20,627 bases of DNA, taken from assembly GCA_937934705.1 (NCBI GenBank), contig CALGYY010000196.1:1-20627 (forward strand), in the 5' to 3' direction. Source of the DNA: an uncultured Bacteroidota bacterium (GTDB lineage: Bacteria; Bacteroidota; Bacteroidia; Bacteroidales; CAIWKO01). A program made the position numbers and the translations under genes. Of this stretch, positions 1 to 7,117 are shown in pieces; within the stretch, counting starts at the first letter, position 1; the number at the start of each line of letters is the position of its first letter. The notes under the pieces were generated by a model. The model searched no databases. It was given only the letters and a program-made list of their open reading frames with translations, and had not been told where the DNA came from.

Positions 1-168
1 ATAATCCCCATCGAAATTGATCACATCATCATACACTTCTTCACAAATCTCCACCTCGTACTCCGGAGGTGTCATGGATGCGATCAGCGACAAGGTCAAC
101 TGAGGGATGTCCATCGATTTTGGGCGTTGCTCTCCCGGTGGACATGGTGCAACCAGCAAAATTTTCAT
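1..168 (-). CDS. B12-binding-domain radical SAM-type protein, N-terminal fragment (cut by window edge)
   Basis: Only the first 56 codons are present; the gene continues beyond the left edge. The reverse strand reads MKILLVAPCPPGEQRPKS and then a DIPQLTLSLIAS-like segment. This is the usual opening of cobalamin-binding-domain radical SAM proteins: a first Rossmann beta strand (KILLVAP), then a helix that begins with the choice of 'P-x-L-x-L-x-x-IA'. These enzymes use a [4Fe-4S] cluster and SAM, with cobalamin, for methyl transfer or ring chemistry, but the substrate cannot be told from this piece. The radical SAM CxxxCxxC motif would lie outside the window, so the class is inferred from the N-terminus only. 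A promoter-like sequence lies about 100 bp upstream, so the gene is probably transcribed apart from the TonB receptor behind it. Confidence 0.6.
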   Translation of the reverse strand, partial: MKILLVAPCPPGEQRPKSMDIPQLTLSLIASMTPPEYEVEICEEVYDDVINFDGDY

Positions 169-263
169 ATCTGACGGTTAGTTCCGTGGATCGCCACGTC
201 GTGCCAAATCAAATCAAATCGTCAGTAAGGGTAGCCTGATAGCAGGGAGATGAAATGGGTTTG

Positions 264-294
264 CAAAGATACGCAATAATTCGGCGGCAGCGAA
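264..294 (-). promoter_or_regulatory. Putative Bacteroidota promoter for the radical SAM-type gene
   Basis: On the minus strand TATCTTTG (264-271) fits the Bacteroidota -7 consensus TAnnTTTG exactly. TTCG (291-294) lies 19 bp upstream, one mismatch from the -33 TTTG. The predicted transcript would have a leader of roughly 90 nt before the start codon at 168. No terminator was found for the upstream receptor gene, so read-through is possible. Confidence 0.5.
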
Positions 295-320
295 CCGGTC
301 ATTAATACCTGTTTATCAAT

Positions 321-2693
321 CTAGAAAACAAGGCGGTAAAAAACCAAAGGAATAAGGCTCAGGCCATAATGATAATCCAGTTCACCCGTATTCCGGTTGT
401 ACCAAACCCCTTCGATGTTTTTACGATTCAGGATATTGGCCGCTTCAAGGGCCAGTTCATGCGAAAGGCGCCTTGAATTGAAACGGAAACGGAAGCGCAG
501 ATCAATTTTAAAAAAGTTCTTCATCCTTAAGGAATAGGCCAGGGAATCGTTAAATACTGCAAATCCTGCCGACTGAGAAGCGGGCAGATCGATCGGGGTA
601 TAGCGCTGACCGCCGATATACACCGCGGTGGCATGTATTCCGATGGTGCTGTTTTTCTTTTTTCCGGTCTTGAATTCTTTGCCTGCAAGGACATTAACAG
701 AGTAATTGGAATTGTATCGCGTATTCCTCCAGATATTGTTGAAATCGCGGTATTCCGATTCAAAAAGCGAAGCTGTTACCAAAAAGTAGCTCCCTTTGCT
801 GAAGAACTTTTCTGCAGTCAGCTCGAGTCCAAAATTCCTTCCCAGTCCATCATTAACAAAACGTGACTGAATGAAGATGTTGTCGTCGGTACCGAAATTC
901 AGCAGCGAATACTCCGGACGTTCAGGGTCCAGCGGTACAGAGGAGAGCCCCTGATAATAAGCTTCCAGTTTCAGGTGCAGATTCTCGGTCAGCATCCAAT
1001 CGTAAGCTGCAACATAGTGTATCGCCTGTGTAAACCCCAGGCTTTTATTCGGAGTTTCTGTTTCGCCGTTATCAGCAGGCACTTCAGCAAAGTAAACAGC
1101 AGCAGGCTGTATGAGAGAATGCATACCAATGCCAATGCTGAGCGCATGGTTAGCACTGATGCCGAAGCGGAGCGCTGCTCTTGGCTCAAGGGCGGTTTTT
1201 CCGTTCAGCAACAAATGCATGAAGTGTGCGCCTGAGGTCAGCGATATATTCTCCCTTATATTATATTTCCACTGAAAAAAGGCCTGCATCCATGAAATTG
1301 TAAAATTGCTCTCGTTGACGATATTCTTCAGGGGGCCTGCTGTGTAGGTAAAGTAGTAACTGCCGTTCCATGACTGCAGCATGGTGCCTGAGGTACCATA
1401 GCGAAGGATATGTCTGGAATTCAGCTTTGTATTGAACAGGAGTGAGAGGATGCTTCTCATTTCTGTTTGTGTATAGCGCGATAATTCGAGCATGGTGTAG
1501 TCATCCCCGATACTGTCTTCTGAATTCAGCGGATTAAAAACGGAAGAAGAGAGGGCAAGTTTCATATAGGTTGTTTTACCCACATTATGAAACCAATTGA
1601 TACCGGCAACCGCCATCTGTGATCCGCTCTGATAGCCGATGCGGTCGTTGCGACCCTCCCAGGCCAATGAATCTTTTTCCGGCTTTTCAACGGCCATACT
1701 TTTGCCACCAATTCCAAAGAGACTGATGTTCCCTTTTTTGTATGGAAAATTGATTTTCAATGAGATATCCTGAAAGTTGGGAATGGCATCCACGATTCTG
1801 ATGCCGACGAGATTGAGCAGAGTAAGTGTTGAATAGCGGTAGTTCAGAAGAAAGGAAGAGGTTTTCCCTTTAATAAAGGGACCCTCAGCACCGGCTTCAA
1901 CGCCCTGCATTCCGATCTGAAAGAGGAACTCATATTTCTCATTATTCCCGTTTCTCATTCTCAGGTCGAAAACTGATGCAAGGGCATTTCCGTATTCAGC
2001 TGGGAATGCTCCGCTGAGAAAATCGGAATTATCCAGAAGGTTGTTGTTGATCATACTGATGGCTCCGCCGGAACTACCTGCAATAGCGAAGTGATTGGGA
2101 TTGGGAATGGGCAGTCCTTCCATTCGCCACAGTACGCCGATAGGAGAATTACCGCGGACAATGATGTCATTTCTTTTATCGGAAACAATGGTCACCCCGG
2201 CAAAATTCGATGCCATGCGTGCCGGGTCGCCCCATGCACCCGCGTATTTGGAAGTCTCTTCAACAGAAAATACGCGGGTACTGATAATATTCATTTCATT
2301 AATATTCGATTCATTTCCCTGAGAGGCGGTAATCACGACCTCCTTGCTGGTAAATACTTTCTCCTGCATTTCAATATTTAAAACCAGTTCCTTTGCAGAG
2401 ATCACCTCGAGTTCATGAAGCACAACGTCCTCATACCCGAGAAAAGTGACCTTGATGGATTGCCTTCCGACCCGCACACCTTCAAGACGGAAGCGGCCAT
2501 CATTGCCAGCAGTGGTTCCCCTGAAGGGTTCTGAGTCCAACAGGATCACATTAGCCCCCGGCAAGGCCTGTCTTGTTTCCCTGTCGATAATCTGACCCCG
2601 TATGGTTTGTGTATGCTGTGCCTGGAGCGGGGCTGAGGCCAGCATCAGTAAGACTAAAGGCAGAATGATGAATACGCAATAGTGATATTTCAT
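321..2693 (-). CDS. TonB-dependent outer-membrane receptor with carboxypeptidase-like regulatory domain
   Basis: This 790-residue outer-membrane protein begins with a signal peptide (basic MKYH, hydrophobic core, cleavage expected after LQAQ near residue 26). Residues about 28-118 form a carboxypeptidase-D-like regulatory domain (TIRGQIIDRETRQALPGANV, GRFRLEGVRVG, SIKVTFLGYE), ending in a TonB-box-like EVVITAS. Residues about 130-250 are the plug (DPARMASNFAGV, NDIIVRGNSPIGVLWRMEG, FPAEYGNALASVFDLRMRNG). The rest is a long beta-barrel closing on an aromatic terminus (VFYRLVF). Such receptors import ligands using TonB and proton motive force. No SusD-like partner is next to it, so it does not look like a polysaccharide-utilisation pair, and its ligand is unknown. 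It is divergent from the lipoprotein gene at 2779. The fold assignment is strong and the substrate is open. Confidence 0.93.
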   Translation of the reverse strand: MKYHYCVFIILPLVLLMLASAPLQAQHTQTIRGQIIDRETRQALPGANVILLDSEPFRGTTAGNDGRFRLEGVRVGRQSIKVTFLGYEDVVLHELEVISAKELVLNIEMQEKVFTSKEVVITASQGNESNINEMNIISTRVFSVEETSKYAGAWGDPARMASNFAGVTIVSDKRNDIIVRGNSPIGVLWRMEGLPIPNPNHFAIAGSSGGAISMINNNLLDNSDFLSGAFPAEYGNALASVFDLRMRNGNNEKYEFLFQIGMQGVEAGAEGPFIKGKTSSFLLNYRYSTLTLLNLVGIRIVDAIPNFQDISLKINFPYKKGNISLFGIGGKSMAVEKPEKDSLAWEGRNDRIGYQSGSQMAVAGINWFHNVGKTTYMKLALSSSVFNPLNSEDSIGDDYTMLELSRYTQTEMRSILSLLFNTKLNSRHILRYGTSGTMLQSWNGSYYFTYTAGPLKNIVNESNFTISWMQAFFQWKYNIRENISLTSGAHFMHLLLNGKTALEPRAALRFGISANHALSIGIGMHSLIQPAAVYFAEVPADNGETETPNKSLGFTQAIHYVAAYDWMLTENLHLKLEAYYQGLSSVPLDPERPEYSLLNFGTDDNIFIQSRFVNDGLGRNFGLELTAEKFFSKGSYFLVTASLFESEYRDFNNIWRNTRYNSNYSVNVLAGKEFKTGKKKNSTIGIHATAVYIGGQRYTPIDLPASQSAGFAVFNDSLAYSLRMKNFFKIDLRFRFRFNSRRLSHELALEAANILNRKNIEGVWYNRNTGELDYHYGLSLIPLVFYRLVF

Positions 2694-2711
2694 ACGAGCG
2701 CAAAAGGAGCA

Positions 2712-2719
2712 TAAATGTA
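2712..2719 (-). promoter_or_regulatory. Weak -7-like element upstream of the TonB receptor
   Basis: On the minus strand TACATTTA differs from TAnnTTTG only in its last base and lies 18 bp before the receptor start codon. No good -33 element is visible. It is within 36 bp of the divergent -7 element at 2755-2762, so the two genes would share a compact divergent control region. Confidence 0.25.
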
Positions 2720-2754
2720 ATAAAATTGAACCCTGATCTGAACTTCATTTTGAT

Positions 2755-2762
2755 TACCTTTG
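2755..2762 (+). promoter_or_regulatory. Bacteroidota -7 element for the lipoprotein gene
   Basis: TACCTTTG fits TAnnTTTG exactly and ends 16 bp before the ATG at 2779, implying a very short leader of about 10 nt. No clear -33 TTTG was found at the expected 19-bp spacing. Confidence 0.45.
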
Positions 2763-2778
2763 TAGAAAGTCATCTCCT

Positions 2779-3216
2779 ATGAAAAATATTCTCATTTTAA
2801 TGGCCGTCGTCAGCCTGATGGCCTGCGGAAGTGCAAAATTCAGCCAGACGGGGCAAAAAGAAAAACAGAAGGTCAGTGATTTTCTGGCTTGCATGGATCA
2901 TGCAAGCGGACCAAAATATATTGAGATGATGAATTGTATTTCACCTCAGTACCTGAAACAACATGGGATCGACAGAAGCGCGTACAAAGTTGATAATTAC
3001 TCTATTTATGGCTTTAGTATAGAGTCCTACACACGAGACGGGATGGTGACTGCCAAAGTTTGGGGTGAAGCCAGAAAATGGGTTCACAAGCTGACCTTCA
3101 AACTGACCAAATCAGGAGGCAAAATCTATATTATACCTTCAGAGCACAGTGATAAATACATATCGCCCTGGTGGTCACGGGAGACTTATATCCGTGAAGT
3201 GAATCCCCAGAATTAA
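2779..3216 (+). CDS. Small lipoprotein of unknown function
   Basis: This 145-residue protein has a lipoprotein signal peptide: MKNILILMAVVSLMAC with the lipobox LMAC at residues 13-16, so Cys16 should be lipidated and the mature protein anchored in a membrane. The mature part has two further Cys residues in its first third, at ACMD and NCIS. It contains an Ile/Tyr-rich middle (YSIYGFSIESY) and a tryptophan-rich end (SPWWSRETYIREV). I do not recognise a family; it resembles the size and layout of small Bacteroidota periplasmic lipoproteins with an NTF2-like or DUF fold, but that is a guess. It converges with the YqgE gene, and the two stop codons share one TTAA at 3213-3216. Confidence 0.8.
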   Translation: MKNILILMAVVSLMACGSAKFSQTGQKEKQKVSDFLACMDHASGPKYIEMMNCISPQYLKQHGIDRSAYKVDNYSIYGFSIESYTRDGMVTAKVWGEARKWVHKLTFKLTKSGGKIYIIPSEHSDKYISPWWSRETYIREVNPQN

Positions 3217-3794
3217 TTCAGGCCGGGATCGGTGGGATAATGGATCCATTCAAGGTACTCACCTCCCAGTTTCTTCACGAGTCCTGCCCACAAGCCCGTT
3301 GTTTCCTGCCGGAGAAGTGTACGGCTGTCTGCAGTGGTAAGTACCCATGAGGATTCATCCATTTCACGCTCAAGCTGATCAGGGGACCAGCCGCTGTAAC
3401 CCAGGTAAAAGCGTAGCTGGCCTGTGCGGATTTCACCCTTGTGCATCATGTCCTGAACCAGGTCGATATCCCCTCCCCAGTACAAGTCATCAATAATACG
3501 GGCGGATCCGGGAACCCTGTCACCTAAAGTATGCACAAAATATAGATTATCGGATTTCACCGGCCCACCAAGAAAAACTTTGGCTTTAAAATCCGGGAAT
3601 CCGCTGACAATTTCATTGAAATTCAATTCCAGCGGCTTATTCATGATCAGACCGAAGGATCCTTCTTTACCATGATCTGCCAGCATCACCACGGACCTGC
3701 CGAAGTAGAAATCGTTCAGGAAAGGTGCAGCGATCAGCACCTTTCCACGAGCAGGCTTTGCTGCTGGCTTGGTTATTCCTCTCTTTCCGGCCAT
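3213..3794 (-). CDS. yqgE: YqgE/AlgH family protein (UPF0301)
   Basis: This 193-residue protein matches the YqgE/AlgH family over its whole length, which is close to the family's usual size of about 185-200. Recognisable segments are GKVLIAAPFLND, FGRSVVMLADHGKEGSFGLIMNKP, KVFLGGPVKSDNLYFVHTLG, YWGGDIDLVQDMM and the conserved YLGYSGWSPDQLEREM. It has an extra Lys/Ala/Pro-rich N-terminus (MAGKRGITKPAAKPARGK) before the conserved core. The family is predicted to be cytosolic and is widespread in Gram-negative bacteria; its biochemical role is not settled, although alginate regulation was proposed for AlgH in Pseudomonas. It has its own promoter-like sequence at 3826-3857, back to back with the murL promoter. 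The ATG at 3792-3794 is the only sensible start. Confidence 0.95.
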   Translation of the reverse strand: MAGKRGITKPAAKPARGKVLIAAPFLNDFYFGRSVVMLADHGKEGSFGLIMNKPLELNFNEIVSGFPDFKAKVFLGGPVKSDNLYFVHTLGDRVPGSARIIDDLYWGGDIDLVQDMMHKGEIRTGQLRFYLGYSGWSPDQLEREMDESSWVLTTADSRTLLRQETTGLWAGLVKKLGGEYLEWIHYPTDPGLN

Positions 3795-3825
3795 TGAAAC
3801 TGTAATTAAAGAAGGTAAAGGAAGA

Positions 3826-3857
3826 CAAATTTATAATGAAAATGGTTGCGCTGTCAA
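3826..3857 (-). promoter_or_regulatory. Putative promoter of yqgE
   Basis: On the minus strand TAAATTTG (3826-3833) is a perfect TAnnTTTG -7 element. TTGACA (3852-3857) lies 18 bp upstream at about the -33 position. The leader would be roughly 25 nt. The element sits back to back with the murL -7 element at 3886-3893. Confidence 0.5.
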
Positions 3858-3885
3858 TTTTCCGGTAAGGTTTGGATTTTCATTG

Positions 3886-3893
3886 TAACTTTG
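3886..3893 (+). promoter_or_regulatory. Bacteroidota -7 element for murL-murD2; decides the murL start
   Basis: TAACTTTG is an exact TAnnTTTG match ending 15 bp before the ATG at 3909. Because it lies downstream of the in-frame ATG at 3846, a transcript from this promoter cannot include that longer start, which supports translation from 3909. A convincing -33 TTTG at 19 bp is not seen. Confidence 0.5.
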
Positions 3894-3908
3894 CTTATTT
3901 CGATTCAC

Positions 3909-5318
3909 ATGAGCAATCAGATCAACGACCGGAGCCGGGACTATGAAATGTTGAGAAGTAAGCATCCTGTGTTTACGTTTGAATCGTACGGATTGAAGAT
4001 TGAGGGAAACCGGCTGCATCTGAAATTCCACTTTTCGATAGGCGAGGATCACCATTTCTATCCGGCAACTAACTTCCCTCTCGATTTCTTTCCTTCAGGT
4101 CTCACCCTGCCGATGCAACTTATCGATGAGCTTGCTTTTCACATTGGAATGGCTGAATCGATCAGTTACTGGAAAACAGCCTGTCCCCGCTGCTTTATCA
4201 TCAAAGACCGGCAACTTTCTCAGGAGCAGATGATGTGGTGGAAGAAACTATTCCTGCATGGTCTGGGAGAGTTTTTCTACCTGAATGGTCTTGAGCCCCA
4301 GGGTTCGGATCTGGTAGAATTTTTTTCAGATACAAATGTTGCTATTCAGCGTTACACAGTTGAAAAAACAGATCAATTTCTGGTTCCGGTAGGCGGTGGA
4401 AAAGACAGTACTGTTAGTCTGGAGATGCTCAGGAAAGCGGGATATAAAATCACACCACTGATCCTTAACCCACGGGAAGCATCCATGGAAAGCTGCTACA
4501 AATCGGGTTACAGAGATGATGATATTTTCAGAATTTTCAGGTCACTGGATCCGCATCTACTGGAGTTAAATGAGCTGGGATATCTGAACGGACACACTCC
4601 TTTCTCTGCACTTCTGGCTTTTAATGGATTGCTGGCAGCTATTCTGTCAGGTACGGGACACATTGCATTATCGAATGAGAGCAGTGCCAACGAGGCCACT
4701 ATTGTCGGAAGCGGTATCAATCACCAGTACAGCAAATCATATGAATTTGAAAAAGATTTCAGAGAGTACGTAAACTCCCATTTACTGGAAGGAGTTGAGT
4801 ATTTCAGCCTTTTGCGGCCATTAAATGAAATTCAGATCGCCATGCTTTTCTCTGGTCTGGAACATCATTTCGGAAGTTTCAGAAGCTGCAATACCGGCAG
4901 CAAAACCAATTCATGGTGTTGCGCTTGTCCGAAGTGTCTTTTCACTTATATCATCCTCTCTCCTTTTGTTGATCCGGGGACATTACAGGCAATTTTCGGC
5001 GAAGATCTTTATCAAAAAGAAGAACTTTCAGGGACGTTAGATGAACTGACAGGTTGCAGTTATTCAAAACCTTTCGAGTGTATCGGCACTACCGAAGAGG
5101 TGAATGCTGCATGTATTCTCAGGATGAAAAAGTATCAGGATAGCCCGCTGCCGCTGCTTCTTCAGCATTATCAGAAGAGCGAAGCATATACAAAACATTG
5201 TGCTGCAGACTTCAGTCATTTATTTACAAAGCTCGGTGAACCTCATTTCGTTGAACCCGCTTTGCTGCAATTAATTAAATCCGAAATCCATGTTCGATAC
5301 GCTGAAACAAATCTGTGA
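3909..5318 (+). CDS. murL: UDP-MurNAc-L-Ala-L-Glu epimerase (MurL-like)
   Basis: This 469-residue cytosolic protein resembles MurL, which in Xanthomonas epimerises the glutamate of UDP-MurNAc-L-Ala-L-Glu to D-Glu in an ATP-dependent reaction. The key visible motif is a PP-loop (adenine nucleotide alpha-hydrolase-like) PVGGGKDSTVSLEML at about 160-174. Cys motifs follow the family style: ACPRC near residue 95 and WCCACPKC at 336-343. The segment SNESSANEATIVGSGINHQY is also typical. The next gene, overlapping by 29 bp, is a MurD2-like ligase; the same pair occurs together in Xanthomonas, which is the strongest support. I start at ATG 3909 rather than 3846 because a promoter element lies between them and the extra 21 residues (a hydrophobic VWIFIVTLLISI) look untranslated. 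Stop to MurD2 overlap suggests coupled translation. Confidence 0.82.
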   Translation: MSNQINDRSRDYEMLRSKHPVFTFESYGLKIEGNRLHLKFHFSIGEDHHFYPATNFPLDFFPSGLTLPMQLIDELAFHIGMAESISYWKTACPRCFIIKDRQLSQEQMMWWKKLFLHGLGEFFYLNGLEPQGSDLVEFFSDTNVAIQRYTVEKTDQFLVPVGGGKDSTVSLEMLRKAGYKITPLILNPREASMESCYKSGYRDDDIFRIFRSLDPHLLELNELGYLNGHTPFSALLAFNGLLAAILSGTGHIALSNESSANEATIVGSGINHQYSKSYEFEKDFREYVNSHLLEGVEYFSLLRPLNEIQIAMLFSGLEHHFGSFRSCNTGSKTNSWCCACPKCLFTYIILSPFVDPGTLQAIFGEDLYQKEELSGTLDELTGCSYSKPFECIGTTEEVNAACILRMKKYQDSPLPLLLQHYQKSEAYTKHCAADFSHLFTKLGEPHFVEPALLQLIKSEIHVRYAETNL

Positions 5319-6660
5319 GAACCGCCAGGTTTGCCTGCTGGGGTTCGGGCGTGAGGGGCAATCCTCTTACCTTGCCATCAGGAAAGTTTTACCTGAACAG
5401 GAATTGTTCATACACGACCTCAATCCTGCGATCGAATCCATTCCGCTGGTTAAGGAGGATCAGCATCTTCGTTTTATCACCGGGGTTTCTTATCTCGATG
5501 GACTCGGTGCGTACGAAGTCATCATGAAGAGTCCCGGAATTTCGTGGCAGAAATTGTCAGGAATTGACAGTGCTCGTGTTTACACGCAGAGTTCTCTGTT
5601 CACTGCCCGGTACAGGAAGCAAATGATCGGGATCACAGGAACCAAGGGAAAAAGTACGACCAGCAGCCTGATTCACCATATCACCCGTCAACATACAGAT
5701 GACACTGTGTTGGCAGGGAATATTGGAATCCCTCCTTTTGACCTGCTGGAACAGATTAAAGAAGAAACCATCATTGTTTGTGAATTGTCCTCTCATCAGC
5801 TCGAAAGGATGAGCGTTTCACCTTCGGTTGCAGTGATTCTGAATCTCTATGAAGAGCACCTTGACCATTACAGCAGCAGGGATGAATATTTCAGGGCCAA
5901 GATGAACATTGCGCGGAATCAGGCAGATTCCGACTACCTGATTGTGCACGGAGATGATGATTTGCTGATGAAATGGGTCAGTCGTTACCCCGGCAAGGGC
6001 AAACTTATTACGTACGGTCATAATCGAAATCACTGTCAGGTTAACAGTGGGGACGCATCAGTGAATGCTGACATACCCGGGATTCCGGCATGTCAGATAA
6101 GCCTGGAAGATCAAACCGCTTTAAAAGGGGAGCACAATTTACTGAACATCATGGCAGCGGTGACTGCTTGTTTGTTGCGGGGCATCTCTAAGGGCACTAT
6201 TGAATCAGGCATCAGGAGCTTCAAACCCTTACCTCATCGCATGGAGTACATCGGGAATGTGGAGGGTGTTGATTTCTATAATGATTCCATAGCGACGATA
6301 CCGGAAGCTTCTATTGCTGCGATGCGTTCTATTCCTCATGTAGACACGATTATTCTGGGAGGATTTGACAGGGGCATAGATTACACTTTTCTGGCAGAAT
6401 TCCTTGTAAAAGAGGGTCCCCGTAACATTATTTTAATGGGAACGGCCGGAGTTCGTATACATCATATCCTGAAATTGATGATACCTGAGGAAGACCATAG
6501 GATCTTCATGGTAGACAGTCTGGGAGAAGCAGTCCTGATTGCAAAAAAACAAACAGCGCCGACAAAAGCGTGTCTGCTTTCACCGGCGGCTGCGAGTTAT
6601 GATGCCTACAGGGACTTTGCCGAGCGTGGATCGGCCTACAAATCCCTGGTATTATCATGA
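5290..6660 (+). CDS. murD2: UDP-MurNAc-L-alanine--L-glutamate ligase (MurD2-like Mur ligase)
   Basis: This 456-residue protein is an ATP-dependent Mur ligase. It has an N-terminal Rossmann domain (VCLLGFGREGQSS), the P-loop GITGTKGKSTT at 114-124, the central ELSSHQLERM and LNLYEEHLDHYSSRDEYFRA, with the Lys of FRAK expected to be the carbamylated one. Further segments are LKGEHNLLNIMAAV, PHRMEYIG and the C-terminal LSPAAASYDAYRDFAERG. In classical MurD the C-terminal-domain entry motif is NDSKATN; here it is NDSIAT at 331-336, so the Lys is replaced by Ile, fitting a MurD2-type enzyme with altered glutamate recognition. In the MurD2/MurL route this enzyme adds L-Glu to UDP-MurNAc-L-Ala and MurL then inverts it. 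The gene overlaps murL by 29 bp and its stop abuts the stop of the next, convergent gene. A plain MurD cannot be excluded without comparison. Confidence 0.85.
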   Translation: MFDTLKQICENRQVCLLGFGREGQSSYLAIRKVLPEQELFIHDLNPAIESIPLVKEDQHLRFITGVSYLDGLGAYEVIMKSPGISWQKLSGIDSARVYTQSSLFTARYRKQMIGITGTKGKSTTSSLIHHITRQHTDDTVLAGNIGIPPFDLLEQIKEETIIVCELSSHQLERMSVSPSVAVILNLYEEHLDHYSSRDEYFRAKMNIARNQADSDYLIVHGDDDLLMKWVSRYPGKGKLITYGHNRNHCQVNSGDASVNADIPGIPACQISLEDQTALKGEHNLLNIMAAVTACLLRGISKGTIESGIRSFKPLPHRMEYIGNVEGVDFYNDSIATIPEASIAAMRSIPHVDTIILGGFDRGIDYTFLAEFLVKEGPRNIILMGTAGVRIHHILKLMIPEEDHRIFMVDSLGEAVLIAKKQTAPTKACLLSPAAASYDAYRDFAERGSAYKSLVLS

Positions 6661-7056
6661 TTATTCTTTTTCCGTAAAGAGATCCTGTTGGGGTTCACCT
6701 TCACTGGCTTTTTTACTGCTTACTTTTTTAGCTTTAGGTTTTTCCTCAACGCCTTCTGTTGTTTCAGCTTTGGGAGTCTTCTTCTTTTTTTCGCTACCTG
6801 CCTCTGCTACCTTTTTGGTTGATTTCTTCACCTTAGTTTCCTCAGATGTGCCTTCAATCGTTTCGACTGTGGTTGAAGTTTCGATGGCTGCAACAATTTC
6901 TTCCTTCTTAATTTCAGCTTTCTCAGGGGCTTTTTTAACCTTTTCCTTTACAGGTTTGGCAACGAATGCGCTTTGTTTAACACGGGCTTTTCTGCGAACG
7001 CCATAGCTTCCCATGAAAATTTTACCCCTGCGGGTCTTCTTATCACCTTTTCCCAT
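6661..7056 (-). CDS. Ribosomal protein bTHX (S31-like) with long Lys/Glu-rich C-terminal tail
   Basis: The first 27 or so residues, MGKGDKKTRRGKIFMGSYG then VRRKARVK, match the small 30S protein bTHX (Thx) of Bacteroidota, which binds near the top of the 30S head and is usually only about 30-60 residues long. Here a further 100 or so residues follow, almost entirely Lys, Glu, Ala, Thr and Val (KKAPEKAEIKKEEIV, KVKKSTKKVAEAGSEKKK, KPKAKKVSSKK), ending in an acidic-polar DLFTEKE. The tail is probably disordered and may contact rRNA. The stop abuts that of murD2. It has its own -7 element. The domain call is from memory of the family's N-terminal pattern. The reading frame on the opposite strand across this gene is an artefact of low complexity. 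Confidence 0.75.
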   Translation of the reverse strand: MGKGDKKTRRGKIFMGSYGVRRKARVKQSAFVAKPVKEKVKKAPEKAEIKKEEIVAAIETSTTVETIEGTSEETKVKKSTKKVAEAGSEKKKKTPKAETTEGVEEKPKAKKVSSKKASEGEPQQDLFTEKE

Positions 7057-7089
7057 TACTTTGAGTTTTTATTTGATTGAACGAGGGTG

Positions 7090-7097
7090 CAAATGTA
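7090..7097 (-). promoter_or_regulatory. Bacteroidota -7 element for the bTHX gene
   Basis: On the minus strand TACATTTG matches TAnnTTTG exactly, 33 bp before the start codon at 7056. It lies just downstream of the trmH stop, so this gene can be transcribed independently. A T-rich stretch (eight T) lies immediately upstream of the element instead of a clear -33. Confidence 0.5.
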
Positions 7098-7117
7098 TAA
7101 AAAAAACAATAATCTCT

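Noticed and set aside
3846..3908. Longer murL start giving a hydrophobic N-terminus
   Set aside because: A -7 element lies inside the extension and the family core begins well after 3909.
6539..7006. Plus-strand frame of 155 codons starting inside murD2 and running antisense to the bTHX gene
   Set aside because: It is the low-complexity complement of a Lys/Glu-rich gene, giving a Ser/Phe/Leu-rich product; the bTHX start on the other strand is recognisable.
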